Assembly: GCA_963823515.1 (NCBI GenBank)
Contig: CAWGMB010000002.1
Span: 372,001-436,000 of the forward strand
Direction of reading: 5' to 3'
Source of the DNA: Miltoncostaea sp963823515
Lineage (GTDB): Bacteria > Actinomycetota > Thermoleophilia > Miltoncostaeales > Miltoncostaeaceae
Length of the DNA stretch: 64,000 nt
In this document: positions 57,704-64,000 of the stretch, piece by piece
Layout: each line of letters starts with the position of its first letter
Position numbering within the stretch: the first letter of the stretch is position 1
Notes under the pieces: generated by a model
Told to the model about the DNA's origin: nothing
Databases searched by the model: none
What the model saw: only the letters and a program-made list of their open reading frames with translations
Position numbers and translations under genes: made by a program

Positions 57704-59569
57704 TCAGCCGTCGGGGAGCGACCCGTCGTCGCGCGCCGACTCGGCGATGCGGCGGACGGCGCAGCCGATGTGCTCCAGGACCTCCACGGTGCGCCACCCG
57801 CGCGGCAGCTCGAGCGCCCCACCGCCGGCGCCGGCCTGGCGCAGGTGCTCCTCGACGATCGCCGCCTCGTCCATCGCGGTGGGCGCGAGGAGCTCTCGCG
57901 GTGAGCGGGAGTGGCGCCGCAGCACCGCGAGGCCCTCCCGGCACTGCTCGGCCCACGCATCGGCGTCGAGCATCGCCCGGTGGCGCACCACGCCTCCCGC
58001 GACGAAGAACGCCTCGGCGATGTGGGGCTCCTCGCCCGGCTCCACGAGCACCGCGAAGCGAGCGGCGGCGCGGCGAGCGCGAGCGAGCGCGGCGAGCGTC
58101 CCGAGCAGGGCCTGGGGCGCGTCCGGGCCGTCGCCGACGTCGGAGGTGACCCGGTCCCCGGCGAGGGCGGCGCCCAGCCGCAGACCGAGATCGCCGAGGG
58201 CGGCCGGCTCACCGCCGAGCACCCCGGCCAACGCGCCGACGGCGCGGGCCCTGGCGTCCGGGTCGGGGCCGGAGATCGGGTACAGCTCGCGCAGGCAGGC
58301 GACCGCCTCGCGCGCGAGGCGCTGCGAGCGCACCGGGCCGAAGTAGCTCCCGGCGTCCGGCCGCACCCCCGGCACGACGTAGAGGCGGGGCGACGGGGAC
58401 GACGCGGTCAGCTTCAGGTACCGCCCGGCGCCGCCCGTTCCACGCCGGTTGCAGGGCGGCCTGAGCTCCTTGATCAGCCGGTCCTCGCGCAGGAGGGCCG
58501 CGAACTCCGAGCCGCACGTCTCGTGCTCGATCACCTCGAGCTGCTCGAGGGCCCGCCCGATGAGCCTGCTGTGGCGCCCGCCCGGCCCGAAGTACGAGCG
58601 CACGCGGCGGCGCAGGTTGCCCGCCTTGCCGACGTAGAGGGCGCGGCCGGCGCGGTCGCGCATGACGTAGACGCCGGGCCGCGCCGGAAGGTCCTCGGCC
58701 AGGGCGAGCTTGAACGCGTGACGCGCGCCCCTGATCCCCGCGAAGGCGACGGCCCCCTCGAGGGTGTCCACGCCGCGCTCGGCGAGCATCCCGATGAGCA
58801 CCACGAGCAACTCCGCCGTGGCCTCGGCGTCGGGCAGCGCCCGGTGGGAGGGCCGGACCGTGGTGTCGGCCCACGCCGCCAGCGTGCCCAGGTCGTGCCG
58901 CGGCACGCGTCCGTCGAGGAGGCGCCGGGCCAGGATCAGGGTGTCGAGCCACGCCTGGGTGAAGTACCGGCCCGCGAGCCGGCGTCGCTCGTAGTTGAGG
59001 AACCGCAGGTCGAACGGGGCGTTGTGCGCCACCAGCACGTCCTGCCCGGCGAACTCGACGAAGTCCTCGAGCCCGACGGCGATGTCCGGGCTGTCGGCGA
59101 CCATGCGGTCGTCGATGCCGGTCAGCTCGGCGACGACGGAGGGGATCGGCCGGCCGGGGTTCACGAGGGTGCTGAAGCGCTCCTCGATGACCAGATCGCG
59201 GACGCGCACCGCGCCGATCTCGGTCACCTTGGAGCGCCCGGGCGAGCCGCCGGTGGTCTCCAGATCGACGACGCAGAAGGTCGTGGACGCGAGGGCGGCC
59301 GCCGACCAGTCCGGCGGCGCGAGGCCCACCAGGTCGCGCCCGAGCCAGGCGAGTCGCGCGTCGCCCTCGACGATCTCCGCGACGAGCCGCCGCTGAAGGC
59401 GCTCCGGGCAGCGGCGCAGTCGCAGGAGCTGCGTCGCGACGTGGCCCACCTCCAGTGGACGCCCCCTGCGGACGATCAGCGCGCACAGCCGGTCGGGCAT
59501 GGAATCGCCGCTCTCGGCACCGGGTTGCGGGCTCGGAAGTGGGAGTTGGAGTTGAGCCGTCGCAGGCAC
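57704..59569 (-). CDS. DEDD exonuclease fused to GIY-YIG/UvrC-like nuclease domain
   Basis: 621 residues. The DEDDh exonuclease (about 95-270) shows FCVVDLETTGGSPGRSKVTEIGAVRV, VLVAHNAPFDLRFLNYE and HRALPDAEATAELL. A GIY-YIG nuclease follows (about 300-390, RPGVYVMRDRAGRALYVGKAGNLRRRVRSYFGP). A C-terminal UvrC-like region (GSYFGPVRSQRLAREAVACLRELYP) contains no HhH pair. The same fusion is common in actinobacteria and is often called a DEDD exonuclease domain protein. It likely takes part in DNA repair, acting on flap or damaged ends. Start at 59569. Confidence 0.9.
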   Translation of the reverse strand: MPATAQLQLPLPSPQPGAESGDSMPDRLCALIVRRGRPLEVGHVATQLLRLRRCPERLQRRLVAEIVEGDARLAWLGRDLVGLAPPDWSAAALASTTFCVVDLETTGGSPGRSKVTEIGAVRVRDLVIEERFSTLVNPGRPIPSVVAELTGIDDRMVADSPDIAVGLEDFVEFAGQDVLVAHNAPFDLRFLNYERRRLAGRYFTQAWLDTLILARRLLDGRVPRHDLGTLAAWADTTVRPSHRALPDAEATAELLVVLIGMLAERGVDTLEGAVAFAGIRGARHAFKLALAEDLPARPGVYVMRDRAGRALYVGKAGNLRRRVRSYFGPGGRHSRLIGRALEQLEVIEHETCGSEFAALLREDRLIKELRPPCNRRGTGGAGRYLKLTASSPSPRLYVVPGVRPDAGSYFGPVRSQRLAREAVACLRELYPISGPDPDARARAVGALAGVLGGEPAALGDLGLRLGAALAGDRVTSDVGDGPDAPQALLGTLAALARARRAAARFAVLVEPGEEPHIAEAFFVAGGVVRHRAMLDADAWAEQCREGLAVLRRHSRSPRELLAPTAMDEAAIVEEHLRQAGAGGGALELPRGWRTVEVLEHIGCAVRRIAESARDDGSLPDG

Positions 59570-59760
59570 CGGCGACCGACTCTAACGGCGCCCTCAGCCG
59601 TCACGGATCAGGGGGCCGTCCCGCCGGGCGCAATGCGCCTCCTCCCCCTAACGGGGGATCATCACCCCGGGGTCTTCACGGGGTCCTGAGGCCGCTGTAT
59701 GGTGCGCGCCATCCGGGCCGCGCGGCGGCCCAGTTGACGATTGGTGAATCCGGCTTTCCG

Positions 59761-60786
59761 ATGACGAGCAGGCACCGCCCACGCATGAGGCCCACGGCTT
59801 CGAGATGGCTTATGGCCATCGCGTTCGCGACCGCCTTCGGCCTCGTCGTGCCGGCCCTCGCGGCCGGCGCCGCCGCAGCCGTCATCGACGCGCCGGCCTC
59901 GGCCGAGCCGGCCGTCCCCGCCGGTGAGGTGACCCCGGCCGACGACCCCGTCGCCGAGTCGAGCGAGCCGGCGACGCCGTCCGAGGCCTCTGGCGTCGTC
60001 ACCGAGGCGCCCCCGACCGAGGCGCCCGCGCCGTCGGTGGCCGACGGTGGCTCGACCGAGGCGCCCGCGCCCCCGCCATCCGATACCCCGGTCGCAGAGG
60101 CTCCGGTGCCCGGAACCGAGGCCACGCCCACGCCCACGCCGGCGCCCGCGCCGGCCACCCCGCGGCAGGTCACCGCGACGCCGTTGCCCGTCACTCCAGA
60201 CGTGCCCGTCACGCCGACGACCTTGACGGTCATCCCGACCGCCCCGCAGGCGCCGGCCGACCGCATCGCCGCGGTCGCCCCCACGATCCCGGCGGTCAGC
60301 GTCGCCCCGACCGCCCCGGACGCGCCGCGGTCCCTCTCCGTCCCCGCCGGTGGCGCGACGACGCCGACGGTCGCGACGCCGCGGACCGCGGCCCCCATCA
60401 CCGACTTCGTCTCCGCGATCCTCGACCCGACCGGGCGAACCGCCGTCGGCGACTCCTCCAAGGTCGCGTCGCAGGTCGTCTCCGCGGCGGAGGCCCCCTC
60501 CGTCACGGAGTTCGCCGAGGGCGCCACGGTCGATCTCACGGCGCCGCAGCTGGTCGCGCCGGTCGGCGCGGCGCCCGCCGGCTCCAGCCTGCTGGCGGTG
60601 CTGGCCGGCTACGTGCTGCCGGGCACCAGCGGCCCGCCGGCGTCCACGCTGGTGCTGCTGATCGTGATCGGCCTGATCCTGGGCGTCGGCTACGCCGCCC
60701 GCCCGCAGCTCAGCGAGGCCGTGGCCTCGATCAACCTGCTGGGCGCCTCATCCGGCCACGGCATGGCGGTCCGCCGACCCGGTTAA
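59761..60786 (+). CDS. Secreted Pro/Thr/Ala-rich protein with C-terminal membrane anchor
   Basis: 341 residues. A signal peptide (about 1-40, WLMAIAFATAFGLVVPALAAGAAAA) is followed by a long low-complexity stretch of Pro, Thr, Ala and Val repeats (such as PTPTPAPAPATP and PTTLTVIPTAP). One hydrophobic helix (about 295-320, LVLLIVIGLILGVGYAA) and a short basic tail end it. It looks like a wall-spanning stalk. A TTCACG/TATGGT pair at about 59.68-59.70 kb is a possible promoter. It is transcribed away from the DEDD gene. No folded domain is recognised. Confidence 0.7.
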   Translation: MTSRHRPRMRPTASRWLMAIAFATAFGLVVPALAAGAAAAVIDAPASAEPAVPAGEVTPADDPVAESSEPATPSEASGVVTEAPPTEAPAPSVADGGSTEAPAPPPSDTPVAEAPVPGTEATPTPTPAPAPATPRQVTATPLPVTPDVPVTPTTLTVIPTAPQAPADRIAAVAPTIPAVSVAPTAPDAPRSLSVPAGGATTPTVATPRTAAPITDFVSAILDPTGRTAVGDSSKVASQVVSAAEAPSVTEFAEGATVDLTAPQLVAPVGAAPAGSSLLAVLAGYVLPGTSGPPASTLVLLIVIGLILGVGYAARPQLSEAVASINLLGASSGHGMAVRRPG

Positions 60787-60909
60787 GCGGTTCCCCTCCC
60801 CGGAGTGGTGCGCCCTCACGCAGAGGGTGAGCCGGGGATATCGCGTCCCGCGCAGGTCCCACCGATGGGATCCATGCGCAGAACCCTTTCGCGAGATGGG
60901 AACACACAG

Positions 60910-61317
60910 ATGCAGCCGATGCAGATCCTGGTTCTTGGCCCCGAGGGAGTCGGACGCTCCGCCCTCGCGGAGACCCTCACCCGGCTGGGCTACGTGGTCA
61001 TGGCCGCCGAGGCGCGCCCGCACCGCACCCCGCCCTCCTCGGGCGACATCGTGATGCTCGACCTGCGTGGCGAGGAGTCGGACTGGCGCGAGCTGGCCGA
61101 GGGCCTGCACGACGACGAGCGCCCGATGATGATCATCTCCGAGCGCCCCCGGCGCCTGGTGAAGGCCCTCTCGGGCCGCCCCGGCGGCACCATGCTGCTG
61201 ACCGGCGCCGAGTCGGACGCCGGCTACAAGGTCGCGCTGGCCGTCTGCTCGGCGCTGCGCTCCAGCGCGCTCTCGCGCACCCGCACCGGCGCCTTGGCGA
61301 AGGTCGCTGCGCTGTGA
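60910..61317 (+). CDS. Degenerate receiver-like domain protein
   Basis: 135 residues. The fold resembles a response-regulator receiver: ILVLGPEGVGRSALAETLTRLGYVVMAAEA, then IVMLDLRGEESDW at the position of the phosphorylated Asp, followed by alternating strands and helices. The first acidic pair (D-D/E after strand 1) reads GPEG, so the phosphorylation site is not complete. There is no output domain. It is likely a phosphorylation-independent adaptor. It lies 120 bases after the stalk protein with no gene between, and a 14-bp hairpin follows. Confidence 0.5.
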   Translation: MQPMQILVLGPEGVGRSALAETLTRLGYVVMAAEARPHRTPPSSGDIVMLDLRGEESDWRELAEGLHDDERPMMIISERPRRLVKALSGRPGGTMLLTGAESDAGYKVALAVCSALRSSALSRTRTGALAKVAAL

Positions 61318-61347
61318 TGGACGCCATGGCGCTCCCCCGGGTCCCCC

Positions 61348-61381
61348 CAGACGGACCCCGCACGCACGCGGGGTCCGTCTG
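61348..61381 (+). terminator. Hairpin terminator between receiver-like and VOC genes
   Basis: A perfect 14-bp stem (CAGACGGACCCCGC with its complement) around a six-base loop lies 30 bases after the receiver-like stop. It ends 12 bases before the VOC start, so that gene may lack its own leader or use a promoter inside the hairpin region. No T-run. Confidence 0.7.
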
Positions 61382-61393
61382 TAGGCTCGGGAC

Positions 61394-61747
61394 ATGAGCC
61401 TGTTCGACGGCGTTGACGTGGTCTTCTACCAGGTGTGCAACATGGACCGGGCGGTCAACTTCTACTCGGGCGTCCTGGGTCTCGACGTCATCCGGCGCGA
61501 GGGCAACGACTGGACCGAGCTGCGCGCCGGCGACACGGTGATCGCGCTCTCGGGAGAGCTCGCCACCCGTCCCCACCAGGGCGGCGCCACGGTCATCCTG
61601 CGCGCGAGCGACATCTCAGCCGTCGATCGCGCCCTCGGCGAGCACGACGTCCAGCGCGGGCGCATCGAGGACATGGGCGGGGCGAAGATGCTCCAGTTCT
61701 TCGACCCCGACGGCAACGAGATCGTCGCCCTACAGCCCATCGGGTGA
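61394..61747 (+). CDS. VOC-family (glyoxalase/bleomycin-resistance) protein
   Basis: 117 residues. The single vicinal-oxygen-chelate module shows VVFYQVCNMDRAVNFYSGVLGLDVI and the end QFFDPDGNEIVALQ with the metal-binding Glu. The N-terminal metal ligand His is replaced (VVFYQV), so metal binding is uncertain. Members include glyoxalases, dioxygenases and binding proteins. Substrate unknown. Confidence 0.85.
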   Translation: MSLFDGVDVVFYQVCNMDRAVNFYSGVLGLDVIRREGNDWTELRAGDTVIALSGELATRPHQGGATVILRASDISAVDRALGEHDVQRGRIEDMGGAKMLQFFDPDGNEIVALQPIG

Positions 61748-62158
61748 CGCCTGGCCGGCCTCCTCGGGAGGCCGCTCCGGCAAGGGGCGCCGGGCCGCGC
61801 TGATCGCGGCGACCATGCCCTCCACGTCCTCGGCCCCGATCGCGATCTTCCGGGCGGTCCATCCGAGTGGCGCGCGCACGCGCAGGGGCCCGGACAACTC
61901 GATCAGGACGAGGGTGCCGCCGGACGCCCCGACGAACGCCACCAGGCCGCGTGCGATTCGCACACCGACCCCGCCCCACCGGGGCCAGCTCATCGTCCCG
62001 ACGCGGTCGATCAGGGCCACCGGGATGTCGGCCCGGCCCAGGAGGCCCATGCGCACGACGACGCGGCCGTCGCCCACGTCGGCGTAGGGACGCCGGGCGG
62101 AGAGGGGCGCGAGAAAGAGCAGGGCCCAGGGGCTGCGTCGGATCGGGAAGCGCTGCAC
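61730..62158 (-). CDS. Conserved hypothetical, membrane-proximal beta-rich protein
   Basis: 142 residues. It is beta-strand rich with no true membrane helix (MQRFPIRRSPWALLFLAPLSARRPYADVGDGRVVVRMGLLGRADIP). The sequence resembles short PH-like domains of actinobacteria by its strand pattern. It ends in a Pro/Glu-rich tail. The stop overlaps the convergent VOC gene by 18 bases. Function unknown. Confidence 0.6.
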   Translation of the reverse strand: MQRFPIRRSPWALLFLAPLSARRPYADVGDGRVVVRMGLLGRADIPVALIDRVGTMSWPRWGGVGVRIARGLVAFVGASGGTLVLIELSGPLRVRAPLGWTARKIAIGAEDVEGMVAAISAARRPLPERPPEEAGQASPDGL

Positions 62159-62231
62159 GGTGTTCGAAGGGTACGCGCCGGAGGCGGTCTATCATCGGGA
62201 TGCGGGCACGGGGCGATGATGGGGGGCGGGC

Positions 62232-63155
62232 ATGGCGAGACAGGGCTGGTACGGCCGCGACGGAGGGCTCACGGCCCGCATGGGCCTGACCCTGTTCGGC
62301 CTGGGCCTGATCTACGTCGTCTTCATCGGCGTCCTGATCGCCGCGGGCGTCGGCGCCGTGCTGGTCTTGCTGATCGCGGCCGGCTTCGCGCTGGTCCAGA
62401 TCCTGTTCGGGGACAAGATCGCCCTGGCATCGATGCGGGCGAGGGTCACGGAGCCGCATGAGGCTCCCGAGTTGCACGGCACGATCGAGCGCCTCTGCCA
62501 GCTCGCCGACCTCCCCAAGCCCCGCATCGCGATCGCCGACTCCCAGATCCCGAACGCCTTCGCCGCGGGACACAGCCGCAAGACCGCGACGGTCTGCGTG
62601 ACGACCGGGATCATGGACCGGCTGGCGCCGAAGGAGCTGGAGGGCGTCATCGCCCACGAGCTCTCGCACATCGCCAACAAGGACGTCATCGTGATGACGG
62701 TGGCGGGCTTCCTGGCGACGGTCTCTGGGCTGCTGGTCCGCATGGGGATCTACAGCGGCATGATGGGAGGCCGGGGACGCAACCGCGACAACGGGGCGGC
62801 CGTCTTCCTGGTGGTGGTCGTCGCCTCGGTCGTCGTCTACGTGCTCTCGTTCCTGCTGTTGCGCGCCCTCTCGCGCTATCGCGAGTACGCGGCCGATCGG
62901 GGCGCCGCGATAATGACCGGCGCTCCGGCGCAGCTGGCCTCGGCGCTCGCCAGCATCAGCGGCACCATGGACCGCATCCCGACGCAGGACCTCCGGGCCG
63001 CCGAGGGAATGAACGCCTTCTTCATCATCCCGGCCGTCGCCAAGGGCTTCTCGCTCTCCAGCCTGGTCTCCACGCACCCTCCGGTCGAGAAGAGGATCGA
63101 GCGCCTGATGGCGATGCAGGCCACGCTCGACGCGTCCCCCACCTCCCGGCTCTAG
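62232..63155 (+). CDS. htpX: HtpX-type M48 membrane metalloprotease
   Basis: 307 residues. Two N-terminal helices (about 17-60) and one pair later (about 188-213) give the HtpX topology with an active site on the inner face. The zinc motif is HELSH (in VIAHELSHIANKDV), and the third ligand Glu lies in the REYAADRGAAIMTG helix. It degrades misfolded membrane proteins. pspAB follows, the usual partner order. Confidence 0.94.
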   Translation: MARQGWYGRDGGLTARMGLTLFGLGLIYVVFIGVLIAAGVGAVLVLLIAAGFALVQILFGDKIALASMRARVTEPHEAPELHGTIERLCQLADLPKPRIAIADSQIPNAFAAGHSRKTATVCVTTGIMDRLAPKELEGVIAHELSHIANKDVIVMTVAGFLATVSGLLVRMGIYSGMMGGRGRNRDNGAAVFLVVVVASVVVYVLSFLLLRALSRYREYAADRGAAIMTGAPAQLASALASISGTMDRIPTQDLRAAEGMNAFFIIPAVAKGFSLSSLVSTHPPVEKRIERLMAMQATLDASPTSRL

Positions 63156-63243
63156 TGCCCCTGCATGCGAGCTTCCGACGCAGGACGCCAGTGCCCCGAT
63201 TCAGAGGTGCACCGGCGGCGCCGATCGCTGGATCGGGACGCTA

Positions 63244-63819
63244 GTGGGCCTCCTGGACGTCCTGCGCGGCCAGCGCGCCCCCCGCCGAGCCGACCTCGAC
63301 CGGATCTTCGGGATCGGCTCCGCGGCGGTGACGCTGGAGGTGTCCATGGGGCTGCGCACCACCGGTCGCGCCGGGGTCTGCTTCCGCGCGATCGAGGCCG
63401 CGGTGTTCGAGGAGCTCGTGCGCGAGACCGAGGAGCTGCTCGCGGCCACCAGCGACGACTCGGGCACCACGGTGAGCCGGCACGACGACTCCTACGGCTT
63501 CTCGTGGATCGTCATCGCCGACCCCGACATCGAGGACCTGGCGACGACGACGCACGTGGTGAGCCTGTCGCTCGAGGAGCGCGGCTTCTCCGAGCAGCTG
63601 CTGTGCGCGGTGTTCGGCTTCGACGGCGAGCCCGGGGCCCTCGATCTGGTGTACGGCTACAAGCGCGGCGGCTTCTACCCCTTCGCCCCCCGGGGCGAAC
63701 CGAAGCGGGACACGATCCTCGAGCGCCGCGTCCAGGCCGTCCTGACGTCGGAGATCGCGCTCGAGCCGGAGCTGGAGCGCTGGTATCCCGTCTGGGACGC
63801 GCCGGTGGCTGCCGGCTGA
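63244..63819 (+). CDS. pspAB: PspA-associated protein PspAB
   Basis: 191 residues from the GTG at 63244. It begins MGLLDVLRGQRAPRRADLDRIFGIGSAAVTLEVSMGLRTTGRAGVCFRAIEAAVFEELVRETEELL, as in PspAB proteins that accompany htpX in actinobacteria. It continues with YGFSWIVIADPDIEDLATTTHVVS. The family is linked to membrane stress with PspA, which is not in the window. The stop is followed by an ArsR operator. Confidence 0.85.
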   Translation: MGLLDVLRGQRAPRRADLDRIFGIGSAAVTLEVSMGLRTTGRAGVCFRAIEAAVFEELVRETEELLAATSDDSGTTVSRHDDSYGFSWIVIADPDIEDLATTTHVVSLSLEERGFSEQLLCAVFGFDGEPGALDLVYGYKRGGFYPFAPRGEPKRDTILERRVQAVLTSEIALEPELERWYPVWDAPVAAG

Positions 63820-63826
63820 TTGACCC

Positions 63827-63850
63827 AACGGTAACCATCAGGTTACCGTT
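63827..63850. promoter_or_regulatory. Operator of the ArsR-family regulator
   Basis: A perfect 10-bp inverted repeat (AACGGTAACC with its complement GGTTACCGTT) around four bases lies five bases before the ArsR start. It covers the expected promoter or ribosome-binding region, so self-repression by the regulator is likely. It is short and A/T-richer than its surroundings. Confidence 0.75.
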
Positions 63851-63855
63851 AGGTG

Positions 63856-64000
63856 GTGAGCGCCGAGCGCACCACCGGGGCGGCGTTCGACGCCCTGGGA
63901 GACCCGACCCGGCGCGCGATCCTCGAGCTGCTCGGGGGTGGCGACCGCTCCGTCGGGCAGCTCGCCGCGCAGCTGCCGGTGAGCCGGCCGGCCGTGTCCC
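63856..64000 (+). CDS. ArsR-family transcriptional regulator (3' end outside window)
   Basis: The first 48 residues are visible from the GTG at 63856: AFDALGDPTRRAILELLGGGDRSVGQLAAQLPVSRPAVS. This is the start of the winged helix of ArsR/SmtB regulators (DPTRRAILELL; helix-turn-helix QLAAQLPVSRPAVS). The DPTRR...LL pattern is usual for the branch next to SRPBCC-domain proteins, so a partner may follow outside the window. Metal or ligand cannot be told. Confidence 0.85.
   Translation, partial: MSAERTTGAAFDALGDPTRRAILELLGGGDRSVGQLAAQLPVSRPAVS

Noticed and set aside
60790..60909. Possible c-di-GMP or c-di-AMP riboswitch before the receiver-like gene
   Set aside because: Short matches to CACGCA and GCCGGGG exist, but the conserved tetraloop and receptor elements are missing.
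1..64000. CRISPR arrays, insertion sequences, prophage or rRNA genes
   Set aside because: No regularly spaced repeats, transposase motifs, integrase genes or rRNA sequence were seen.

Overview
The window is very GC-rich with strongly biased third codon positions. It carries an actinobacterial housekeeping order (tRNA-Gln, glmU, prs, rplY, pth, mfd, mazG, eno, divIC, DUF501) next to flagellar genes that use the CsrA/FliW control system. A flagellated member of the Actinobacteriota, plausibly class Thermoleophilia, fits best; the exact taxon is inference.

Region 1 (1-19.2 kb, almost all minus strand) looks like a flagellin modification island. It holds six large or fused glycosyltransferases, three methyltransferases, and a five-gene operon headed by an FdtA-like ketoisomerase and a DegT aminotransferase, which would make an N-acylated dTDP-3-amino-3,6-dideoxy sugar. 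Flagellin gene 1, csrA and an rpoZ-like gene lie inside it. Sigma-28 (FliA)-type promoters, minus strand TCAA-N15-GCCGAT or close to it, precede three glycosylation transcription units, both flagellin genes and the rod operon.

Region 2 (19.2-22.5 kb) is an accessory stretch: nitroreductase, ABM monooxygenase, LytR_C protein, lipoprotein and DUF805 protein, with a 49-bp direct repeat flanking the nitroreductase. Region 3 (22.6-31.3 kb) is the late flagellar cluster: flgF-like, flgG, flgJ-like, yvyF-like, flgN, flgK, flgL, a 72-residue FlgM-like candidate, fliC2 and fliW on the minus strand, with fliK and a stand-alone FlhB C-terminal domain divergent on the plus strand.

Region 4 (31.3-50.9 kb) is core metabolism and information processing: eno-divIC-DUF501, an ECF sigma/Ogt pair, a 5'-nucleotidase remnant, gnd, pgi, mazG, a parvulin lipoprotein, mfd, pth, bL25, prs, glmU and tRNA-Gln. 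About 1 kb between rplY and prs has no convincing gene.

Region 5 (50.9-64 kb) contains a cobalamin riboswitch ahead of a two-gene operon. Its secreted products correspond to the two halves of transcobalamin: a DUF4430 beta domain and an alpha/alpha-toroid protein. This is the strongest candidate for a little-described system. After it come phoU, mutT, mutY, an orphan binding protein, a DEDD exonuclease/UvrC fusion, a Pro/Thr-rich membrane-anchored protein, a degenerate receiver protein, a VOC protein, htpX-pspAB and the start of an ArsR regulator with a clear palindromic operator.
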